Shown here piece after piece: positions 10,501 to 21,989 of a stretch of DNA of 64,000 bases (position 1 is the stretch's first letter; the number at the start of each line of letters is the position of its first letter). Below the pieces are notes generated by a model, which was not told where the DNA came from, did no database searches, and saw nothing but the letters and a program-made list of their open reading frames with translations. The stretch lies in the NCBI GenBank assembly GCA_031835245.1, contig JAVKOQ010000124.1, positions 1 through 64,000 of the forward strand, read 5' to 3'. Origin of the DNA: Balamuthia mandrillaris. Its lineage: Eukaryota > Discosea > Longamoebia > Balamuthiidae. The translations under genes were made by a program, and so were the position numbers.

Positions 10501-12015
10501 GCTGACCGCGCCGGCCAGCGAGGACAAGGAGTTAAGGCCCCTATCAACGTCTCCTGATGATAGAAACTTTGAGCCGAACAAAGAGCTGCTTACTGAGGCA
10601 AGCTGTGTATCCTTGAAGGACATGATTGGAGGAACAATAACCAAGGAGGGTTTACTTCAAAAGAAAGCCCAAAATACATGGAATTGGAATGTGCGTCATT
10701 TTGCAGTCGGCCTAACTCATATAGCCTACGCAAAGCCCAAACCAAAGGTAAGCTCTAATTACGTGGTTGTGGGACTGTGGGGTTGGTTAAGCCTTTACTT
10801 ACTACTTGGTCGATCATTCCCCTAGGATGACATTTCTTTTAAGACAATTTCGCTTTTTCATAGTAGAGTTGACTATTGTCCACGACAGAACAAGTTCTAT
10901 AGCTTCAGCATCAAGACAAATCATGAAAATGTATTTTACTTCAGCGCAAAGACCGAACGGGAAATGTTTGCTTGGGTGGATAGTATCTCAAATTGCATTA
11001 GACACTTGCCTTTAAGCAAACGTTGGCGAAAGGGGAAAAACCTAGACCCTTTGGTGAAGGAGAAGTCGCCTCAAGGTGCGTGTAGCGCAGAGAACAGCAC
11101 GCCCAGCAGCTCTTCTACATCTTCTTTTTCGTCACGTCTACAACCTTCAACTAGAAGGGACAAGTTGCCAGGAGATGGATTTCTAGGTGAAAGAGGCAAA
11201 AGTTCAAGAAAGCGGCACCTTGGGACCTTGATGAAACGAACTGGATCGCTGTATAGCATTACGCCATCTACAGAGAACCGTAAAGAGGAGAAAGAGGACA
11301 AGGAGAAAAGCAAGAGCGGAGACAAAGAAAAAGGTTTCATCAAAAGTAGCAAAAGTTCTAAGGAGGGATATGTCAAGTGTTCGATATCATACTTGCATTA
11401 TCTCAAAGGGGTTGACAGAAAATCAGCATCTTTTAGGCTCCTTGCACAAGCACAGAGGACCTGCACTGAATCCGATCTGGAAAATCAATCATTAGACCCT
11501 AAGCGAAGTGAGCAGCCTAGCAAAGAACAAAGCTCTGCAACTACGTCTCCCTCTACTTCTTCCTCTGATCTACTACTCATACCTCATTCACCTGGAATTG
11601 CACGTGTTGAGAAGAAACAAGACGGCTCTATTATCCTTCGCACAAAAAGAGCAGGTACTGTTGACCACAACATTTGCTACGTGACTTGCTACTGTGTGTT
11701 TGAAAGAGGCTATCTTTGGTTCTATGAGAGCATCAGGGTAAGTTGTAATTCTATTTTGTGCAACCCTAGTTCACATGTTAGCACTAAAACCCTAAAATGA
11801 AGGACGTGGAACCAGTTGGAGGAATTTGCATATCAGACCAAGACACCACCATCAAAGTGGTTCGCAACATCGATGAAGTCAATTACGAATTTTACATTCG
11901 CATTACACAAGCAAATGTGCCTTACAATTGTATACTAAGCTTTCACAACGAGGACCATATGGTTCCTTGGGTTATGGCCCTGCATGGAACCTCCTCCGCC
12001 CCTGCCCACAAATAA
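7562..12015 (+). CDS. RhoGEF with DH domain and three PH-like domains
   Basis: Guanine-nucleotide exchange factor for Rho/Rac GTPases, acting in actin control at membranes (family knowledge). Exons visible include 7562-7639, 7720-7905, 7992-8108 and 8220-8309. Together they give a DH domain: VIKEIFVTEQMFVKDI (CR1), LADVFLQT, YKKYCKNYSFSQSALRYF (CR2), then DLGSFLIKPVQRICKYPLLL (CR3). A PH domain follows directly (FIREGLLFKQ, RIFFLFSDVLIYCKK, EEWLADIE, 8640-9117). Then come a coiled coil (9385-9570), a Ser/charged linker, a second PH (GLLQKKAQNTW to REMFAWVDSI, 10640-11000), a basic Ser-rich linker, and a third PH-like unit (RGYLWFYESI to HMVPWVMAL, 11600-11990). The start is the first ATG in frame with CR1; an upstream coding exon is possible. 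AATAAA overlaps the stop codon. Confidence 0.85.
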
Positions 12016-12020
12016 ATAAA
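12011..12020 (+). promoter_or_regulatory. poly(A) signals overlapping the RhoGEF stop
   Basis: Two overlapping AATAAA hexamers begin at 12011 and 12015; the first contains the TAA stop at 12013-12015. The 3' UTR must be very short or absent. Confidence 0.55.
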
Positions 12021-12042
12021 TGCAAACCCTATGAAATAATAA

Positions 12043-13280
12043 TCAATCGTTGGGCCAGCTAGCAAGCAAGGCGGCGCCAAGATCAAGCCGATCAACAGTA
12101 AAAAGCTGATCAAGATGTTTCGGGTTGGCATCTCGATCCGCCTGGTAGCCACACTCGGGTTGAGGGCACCAAAAGGTCTTGTTTCCCCCCAACTGGGGGT
12201 GGACTTGGCCGCACTTGCCGCAGGTCTTGGAGGTGTATTCCTCATCGCAAGGCAGACCTCCGACGGAACTTTGTAATTCTTGTCCCTTGCTTTGATTCGC
12301 GCCTCCCCGAAGAAGAGTTGGCGGATGGAGCTGTTGTGGTTCCCTGGCTTGGATGCTGAGAGACTGGCTCTTGTCCTTCCGACCACGGAACTTCGTCTCG
12401 AATCCGGTCCTGCCCGCCGCCAAGCTGGTTTCACGCCGCTGAAGAAATCATCGACGGCGTCACTGCGAATGTATCGAGGAGTTTCCAACACCCCTGTCCT
12501 CTCCGTTGAAATTGCCGTTATTCAGGAATGTCTCCCTGACTTGCTTTTTCGTCTCCTTAAGAGGCATTCCTTTATGTTCACGATGGAACTCCACGGCCTT
12601 GTTGTAGGTCGAGCAGTGCCGAACCACTTGGTCAGCGTCTCCTTTTGTTCCTAGCGCGGATAAAGGCGGATCTTCTCTACTCGCCCCACTACCGGTTTCT
12701 CCTCTCCGTTCTTGCCTTTTTTGGTGGGCTGTACTGCTGGGCGAGACGGAACGAGTCCCTCGATGAAGCCTAACAAGCCTTTCTGGTTTTGCTCCTCTTC
12801 CTCTTCCTCTTCCTCTTCCTCTTCCTCTTCCTCTTCCTCCTCCAACACCTTTTCTCCGTTAGGAATGTGCTTGCAGGCGGTGAACAAACCTGAACCACAG
12901 GCAAAGGTTTCTTCCAGGGACAAGGCTTCCGGGCGTATCAAGCTTCTCCCGATTTCGCTGGAACACTGGTTCCAAAAGGGCTGGGCGGGTGCACCCTGCG
13001 GCTTTCCACGCTTCTGTGCCCTTGACTGAGGTGCTGCTGGGGCGTTTTCCGCTCTTCTTTTCCGAGTAGCAGTGGAAGTAGCAGAAGTAGTGGCGCGACC
13101 CCCTTCCTTGTGGACCCGACCGAAGTGGATGGCGAGAGGAAGTAAACTGTTTTCCGCATTGTGGGCAACTTGCCATTCAGGCCAGCTTCCAGTAGCGTTG
13201 TGGAAGAGGCGCACAGAGGTTCGGGATGCTGTTCGTTTAAAAAAAGAAATCATTAGTGGTTGGTAACAATTTTTCTCCAT
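12043..13280 (-). pseudogene. Fanzor / TnpB-family relic (eukaryotic RNA-guided nuclease)
   Basis: Minus strand, broken by at least three frameshifts and one nonsense codon. In order: traces of a C2H2 finger (CPQCGKQFTS in one frame, LAIHFGRVHKEG in another, about 13100-13170), a basic NLS-like stretch (TRKRRAEN...AQKRGK), a run of about 17 Glu (12790-12843), the TnpB/Fanzor start motif KIRLYPR-stop-EQKETLTKWFGTAR (12600-12680), YNKAVEF, ETFLNNGNF, VLETPRYIRSDAVDDFF, FETKFRGRKDKSQSLSI, and the C-terminal zinc ribbon EEYTSKTCGKCG...FWCPQPECGYQADRDANPKHL (12120-12250). RuvC-I and RuvC-II, normally between the KFRxKKD block and the zinc ribbon, are missing by deletion. The RuvC-III Asp (DRD) remains. 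Not catalytic. Lies in the gap between RhoGEF and DCP1. Recognition rests on motif order and the very typical TSKTC zinc ribbon. Confidence 0.88.
12790..12843 (-). repeat. GAGGAA hexamer run coding poly-Glu
   Basis: Perfect CTCTTC-type hexamers on the plus strand, read on the minus strand as a Glu tract within the N-terminal part of the Fanzor relic. Length polymorphism would be expected. Confidence 0.8.
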
Positions 13281-13623
13281 CTCATCTAAAAATGTAGTGA
13301 GTGAGTGAGTGGAGAAAAAAGCACGCTACCTTTTCAATCGGAGCAGTGCCCCTGCCTGCGGCTGAATTTCCACCTCTGCCTTCTTATGCGGGTTTCCTCC
13401 TTTTGTAGCAGAAGCGTAGCAATCAGAAATACGGTGTGGGAGAAGGAAGGGTTGTTTTGGCGGGAAAAAGTAGTTCATAAGATCAAAGGAAAACAGTCTG
13501 ATTTGGCCTGGTTTTATGTCGACAAGACAAAAAAGTAGAACAGCAGAAAAGGTTCGCATCAGCAGCAGAAGAAGGGCGAAGAAGCAGTGCTGAAAGAAGG
13601 GCGAAGGAGCAGAAGCGTAGGGT
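13281..13623. other. intergenic, 5' flank of DCP1
   Basis: Short ORFs only; no conserved product seen. Presumably holds the DCP1 promoter. Confidence 0.4.
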
Positions 13624-14774
13624 ATGGCGGGAGTGCGTCCCATGGGAGCGGGGGACCAACTAAAACAAACCAAGAATCTGTCTGTGTTGCAGCGTTTGGA
13701 TCCTGAGATAGTTCAAGTAGTTGGCAGTGCTGGGCATGTTGCGCTTTATGCTTTTCAGTCTGGCCCCCAAGTGTGGGTACGCTTTCTCCCTGAAGCTCTG
13801 TTGCTCTTTGCCACCACCACAAGTAGCGGCAACCAGTGTGACTTTCTGCTTTTGTTTGTTTTGAACAGGAGAGAAAAGATGTAGAAGGTTCTCTTTTTGT
13901 GGCTCGGAGGTGAGTTCTCATCAACTTTACTTCTCACAAGTCCCTTCTCTCACCCTCTCTCCCTCTCTCCCTCTCCCTCTCCCCTGTATAACAAACCTAA
14001 AGGGACCTTGCTCCCTTCTATCGTGTGGTTGTACTCAACCGCTTGAGCACCACGAACTGGATAGAAACGATCTCTTCAGAATTGCAATTGGAGATAGTGG
14101 AACCCTATTTGTTACTTAAAAACAAGGACGGAGAGATTACCGGCATTTGGTTCTACAACAATGAAGAACAGCAGCGCATCATCACCTTGATTCAAAGGTA
14201 AGGCCTTTACTATAGCTACCCTGTCTTGCCCTGCTGGTTGTGAGCTCACCAACAACAGTCTTATTGAGCAACAACAGCAACCACAACCCTCTGATGAATC
14301 GGCGGCGGTGGCGGTGGCGGTAGACCCAACAGAAACAGCAGCAACGGAACAACAAGCCCCAACCAGAGAGAGTAACAGTGAGCCACCAGCACAACCGCCG
14401 CAAGTTGGGGGGCACATTCATCACTTAGCAGTCCCCTACACACCACCATCCATGGCAACAGCCACGGAAGGAGCTCAAACTCCCTCTCCCCTTTTCAGCA
14501 TGTCTCCTTACCACGTTGGCGAGTCCTTTCCTCTGCCGCAGCCACAGTTTGCTCTTCCCACAAAGGAGGAATTCAAAAGAGCTCTGCTGGATCTCGTGCA
14601 GGTAACCTTTTGCAAATGGGACCATCTTTTTTACATTATGCTGCATACATGCAAACGGCCTCTTAACCATCCATTTTGCTCCCTCTGCAGCAAGAGCAAT
14701 TTGTATGTACTGCCTACGAGGCCTATCGTAGACAATGCCTTCTCTTCAGTTCCCACCACGGCAATTCTGTATAA
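13624..14774 (+). CDS. DCP1: mRNA-decapping enzyme subunit 1 (DCP1)
   Basis: Activator of the Dcp2 decapping enzyme, acting in cytoplasmic 5'-3' mRNA decay and P-bodies (family knowledge). Exons: 13624-13776, 13869-13909, 14003-14197, then from the AG near 14260 to about 14601, and a last exon starting near 14691. The EVH1-like domain is clear: NLSVLQRLDPEI, KDVEGSLFVARR, FYRVVVLNRLSTTNW and EPYLLLKNKDGEITGIWFYN. A Gln/Pro/Ala-rich linker follows. The end, PTKEEFKRALLDLVQQEQF, then AYEAYRRQ, matches the DCP1 C-terminal trimerisation helix, so the protein appears complete at about 270 residues. Its stop lies 8 bp from the stop of BCCIP on the other strand. Confidence 0.88.
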
Positions 14775-14782
14775 CTTTAATA

Positions 14783-15032
14783 TTATTTGGGATGAAAGGC
14801 GGAAGAAGAGGAAGAAGCGGAAGAAGCGGGCAGACAAAGCTGGTGCATCTTCTCTATTGCGGCAACAAGAGTGGTGTGGGATATCAGGAGGAGCTCTCTT
14901 GTCTCTGTCAGCATACCATCAAAGGTCCACCGCGACTGCTGTTCGTTTCTGGTAACCGGAAAACTGTACAACACGGCTCCTTCCTACAGTCATAACCACC
15001 ATCAGATCGTATTTTGCGTCACCATCAATACA

Positions 15033-15065
<33 letters not shown>

Positions 15066-16327
15066 CGCGCACAAGGATTCTCATGAGACAAGCTGCACGC
15101 AAACACAAAACGAAAACGAGAGGAAAATGAAAAAACAAAGCAACCTGGTGCAAGATCTGATCCTCGGGGCGCAAATAGGTGGCCTCGCTGCCTGTCCTTG
15201 TTTTTTTCTTCTTTGGGTTAGCGGTAGTTTGGCCTACGCTTGTGTGAAAGACTGTGCTGAACAGCAAATAGTGTGCGAAACGGAAGGCAGGGGCTGCTGT
15301 GGATGTGCCGTTGCTGTTGCTCTTTTTGCCTGTAACCTGCGAGGAGGAAGGGGAAGGCGGCGTTGCATAGCCACAAACAACGTGGTTATTTCTATGCGCC
15401 AACTCAAAAGAATGTGTGCCACAGTGCCCTACCTCTTCTTCACAGGCCCACTGCATTTCTTCCAGGAGAGCCTTGTAGAGGTGTGGTGCTAGCTGATGGA
15501 TTAAAAGTCCCAGGGAACCCATGGGGCTTGTATGGTAGTTTGGGAAATAAAACAGAAAAACGACATGTCACTTACCTGTGGGGGCACATTGATAAGCCGT
15601 TCGTGAAGAATGAGGCCCAACGGGGCTGATTCGTCTTCTGCCAGCCCTCTCAGCCGCTCCTTTGCTTCTTCGCTTGGTGCTTTGTTTAGCATGTATCGCA
15701 CTATTTGCTTCGTGCAGCTCAAATCCTGGGCAGGGTGAGGGTAAGTAAAAGGAGAGTGTGGGTGGCTGAGAGAGAAAGAGAGACACCTTGAACTTGTGGA
15801 GGTTTAATACAGAGATAAAGCCGTAAACATCGTCTCCTCCGTCGACCTTAACGGTGCTGCCAACGGAAGTTTGCTGTACCACAAAGTCAGCCAACTCAGA
15901 AACGTTCCAGGGTTCTCCTCCGAGATATGGAGTCAACAGTTGCTTAATGTAGCCATAATCTTGTTCTTTGGGGTCGTAAAACTCGAAATCAACCATTATT
16001 TCAGTGATCTTCTGTTAGGGGCACGCCACCATGTTAGTCGCTCGCTTAAAGAACACATGATACATCTGCACTGACCTCACTCTCGTCCTCTGAGCCTTGT
16101 TCTCCATCCTCCGAGTCTTCTTCTTCTTCTTCCTCTTCAGCCTCCTCTGAGTCCTCCTCCTCTTCGGAGGAAGTGTTTTCGGCCTCTGGCTCCTCCCCCT
16201 CGTTACCGAACGCCAGCCCTTGTTTTCGCTTTTGTGATCGGGTGATGGACTCCGTTGTTTCTTCCTCTAGCACCCCCTCCTCTTCTTCCTCTTCTTCCTC
16301 TTTGCGTGTTGGGCGGCGTTGCATCAT
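14783..16327 (-). CDS. BCCIP: BCCIP/BCP1-family protein
   Basis: BCCIP (yeast Bcp1) is a nuclear protein acting as chaperone/export factor for ribosomal protein uL14 and in other nuclear roles (family knowledge). Exons, minus strand: 16327-16076, 16011-15787, 15725-15576, 15492-15433, 15336-15145, 14983-14783. The N-terminus is Glu/Asp/Ser-rich as in the family. The core shows MVDFEFYDPKEQDY, IKQLLTPYL, VYGFISVLNL, ESAPLGLILHERLINVPPQ joined to LAPHLYKALLEEMQWA, FAHYLLFSTVF, YLRPEDQILHQ, and a final ELLLISHTTLVAAIEKM. Phases of all five introns agree when exon 5 is joined directly to the last exon, skipping the (GA)n intron. Usual family length is about 280-310 residues; this is about 310. 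Confidence 0.85.
15037..15064. repeat. (TC)n microsatellite in a BCCIP intron
   Basis: About 14 TC units inside the last BCCIP intron; on the sense (minus) strand it reads GA. Confidence 0.85.
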
Positions 16328-16724
16328 TTCTCTCTCTGGTTGGGCACGGGGATTTTGGTGGCGCCAGCGACCTCCTCACCCCCCTAAAGCGGGCAATGAA
16401 TTTTTGTCGACGTGAAAGATCTCTGCTAGAGATGAGACAAAGAAAAAGACAACAGAAAAGGCCTTTTTATGGTAAGTTTAAGCCTCTGTTTTGATTTTTG
16501 ATTGGTGGTTTGAAACTTTCAGTAACAGATCAAAGCATTGAGCCACTTTAGGGGTGACCCCTTGGTTGTGTTGTTGTTTTACCCCTCCCCCCCGCCTAAA
16601 GGGAGACTCCAATACAAATTTATTCCCAAAGGAGACCGATCGAGATCATTCAAATTGCAACGACCAGTAGCCATTCATAGATTTGTTGCCCAACCAGCAC
16701 CAGAGAAGAAGGGAGGAAGAAAAG
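16328..16724. promoter_or_regulatory. shared 5' region of BCCIP and the DDX42-type helicase
   Basis: 397 bp separate the two opposite start codons. No TATA box or named motif could be fixed by eye. The divergent layout suggests a bidirectional promoter. Confidence 0.4.
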
Positions 16725-19823
<3,099 letters not shown>

Positions 19824-20035
19824 AGTGACAGTTACACCAGCAGCAGCCAACAGCGGAGCTTATTCTTGTACCTAGTTGAATAGCTTTATCACCAATGCTG
19901 ACACTTGGCTAATGATAGCAGAATGCACAACTGTGTAGACTGCAGAGAAATGCTGTTTGCCCTTGTGAATACTTGTAAGGAAACTAAGACACTCTTAATT
20001 TCATTCCTCCTTTTATGCATGAAATAGAGAGCAGG

Positions 20036-20278
20036 AGGAGAGAGAGAAGGGGAGGGAGGAGGGAGGGAGGGAGGAGGGAGGGAGGGGAGGGAGGGAGGGA
20101 GGGAGGGAGGAGGGAGGAGGGAGGGAGGGAGGGAGGGAGGGAGGGAGGGAGGGGAGGGAGGGAGGGAGGGAGGGAGGAGGGAGGAGGGAGGGAGGGAGGG
20201 GGAGGGAGGGAGGGAGGGAGGGAGGGAGGGAGGGAGGGAGGGAGGGAGGGAGGAGGGAGGGAGGGAGGGAGGGAGGGA
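20036..20278. repeat. polypurine (GGGA)n/(GGA)n tract
   Basis: About 240 bp of almost pure GGGA and GGA units between the convergent DDX42 and NDUFB9 genes. The long Gly/Arg/Glu-rich and Pro/Ser/Leu-rich ORFs over it are products of the repeat. Confidence 0.9.
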
Positions 20279-20333
20279 GAAGGAAATGGAGAAAATATAA
20301 TCAATAAACAAACAAAAAAAGACAAACAAGAGA

Positions 20334-20756
20334 TTAATGGACGGCGGGTGAATTGTCTTCCACAACCTCGAAAGGGGTCCAACCTTCCAGCACCGCCTTC
20401 GGCACCGGGAGGTTACGTTGGAACTTGGAGCCACCGAAGGCGTGAGGTACTGGAGTAACAGTTAAAAAAATAATAGAAATGGAACAAAAGAGAAAGGAAG
20501 ACGCACATGTGTAAGGATTTGGATGAGAGTACTGCTCAAGGCATTCTTCGGTTCGTTTGATGAGGGCCGCTACCCGATGCACATCAGTCTCGTGCATGTG
20601 CTTTCGAAAAGCGTCTCTGATAAGGGCAGCGCTCTCGTACCAAGTTTCACGGCCCACTTTCCAGTTCAAGCTCAAGACCAAACTCCTGCGATAGAGGTGA
20701 CGAACATGGTTGCGGTGGGCAAGGGCGAAGCGGGGGGCACTGCTGCTGTAGCTCAT
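20334..20756 (-). CDS. NDUFB9: complex I LYR-motif subunit NDUFB9 (B22)
   Basis: Accessory subunit of mitochondrial NADH:ubiquinone oxidoreductase; LYR proteins bind the acyl carrier protein (family knowledge). Exon 1 (20756-20507) shows FALAHRNHVRHLYRRSL with the LYR tripeptide, then WYESAALIRDAFRKHM, VAALIKRTEECLEQYSHPNPYT. The intron is 20506-20450. Exon 2 (20449-20334) gives LPHAFGGSKFQRNLPVP, matching the HPxPY...GGxxxxRN part of NDUFB9. About 121 residues, slightly shorter than animal homologues (about 180). No obvious cleavable presequence. Confidence 0.87.
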   Translation of the reverse strand: MSYSSSAPRFALAHRNHVRHLYRRSLVLSLNWKVGRETWYESAALIRDAFRKHMHETDVHRVAALIKRTEECLEQYSHPNPYTCASSFLFCSISIIFLTVTPVPHAFGGSKFQRNLPVPKAVLEGWTPFEVVEDNSPAVH

Positions 20757-20985
20757 CTCGCTGTTCGTTTTGCCTGCCTGCCTGCCTGCTTGATTTGGCT
20801 TGGCTTTGGGGGCGAAATGAGTCGCAGACAGAACTGGGGGAACCCCCAGTTGTTTGTTTTTTCTCGTTCGTCACGGACGGGCTGGTCTTCTTGGTGGCTG
20901 CTGCTGGTGGTGGCGGTGGCATAACCGAGACCCTGCTGCTGCGGCTTGTTGCGATCTTCTAGTGCCGACTGTTGCTTGCTGCGTC
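20757..20985. promoter_or_regulatory. shared 5' region of NDUFB9 and WASHC4
   Basis: 229 bp between opposite start codons, GC-rich with CTG/GTT-like runs. Likely bidirectional promoter; no specific element identified. Confidence 0.35.
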
Positions 20986-21953
20986 ATGGCCAGTGTTGCT
21001 GTTCCTGCTGCTGTGGGCAGTACTACGGACGAAGAGTACTATTTGGACCCGTTTGATGATGGCTCCTCTAGTGCGTGCCTTCCACTTTGCTTTTATTTTT
21101 TTGCCGCCGGCATGGTCCGCTCCGCCCTCCACCCACCCTGACAATGGTGTGGTTGGTGAGGGCTTGGTTGATTCTTTCCACACAGACTAACCCCATTTTA
21201 GGGTTGGTAGGACAAAAGCTGCTTGGCAAACTGCAAGGCTTTGTTAAGGATTTTGCAGGCCAACTAAAGGCTATAGAGACAGCTTTGGAAGAGTCCTTGA
21301 GTGAGGTATGGGATTCAACCGTGGACCCAATCGCCCTTTCGTTGCAGCCGTACGAACAAACGAGGATTTTCGAGCTTATCAAAACGGACAACAAGCTCTT
21401 CAACAAGATGATGATTGTATTCGCTTCCTTGTGCGTAGAAATGAGGACTCTAAGCGAGGAGGTACGGAGCAGCTCAGAAATGTGGCGCTTTTATTTTTCT
21501 GTCTTTTTTGTCCCTGTTAAACTTGTTGTTCTTACCGCATCGTTTGCGTAACAGGCTCTTGATAAATTTGCAGCCCCGTTTTTGACCTTTGGCGAGCAAA
21601 AGGAACCAGCTGAGGGAGAAGCCCAAGTGCAAATCGGTCGCATGTTAAACCCTTTTCTCATAGAGTTTTCCAATTTTGTGAGCCGAGTGTACACCGTCGC
21701 CCAAAACGTAATTCGGCAATTGGCTTCCCTCTATCATCCCAAACAGAAGCTCTTTCAAAGTAGCTTCAAAGGCATCCACTTGGCTTCTGTTTTCGAGCAT
21801 TTGGGAGACTTGTTAGTGTCTCTCCTCTCGCTGGACCAAATCATTACTTCAAACCAAGTCTTCACCCATAGCTGGGCCATGTACAAACGGTTCGTTCTAT
21901 ATTCTAACTCTAGCTCGTGGCTCTATTTTTGCGGAAATGCTCACCATTTCTCA

Positions 21954-21989
<36 letters not shown>

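Noticed and set aside
16683-16724. Upstream start for the DDX42-type helicase
   Set aside because: The extra residues are a Lys/Glu-rich run; MKRTATAA at 16725 is the better first Met, though the longer form cannot be excluded.
19889-20458. Pro/Ser-rich and Gly/Arg-rich proteins
   Set aside because: They are translations of the GGGA polypurine repeat.
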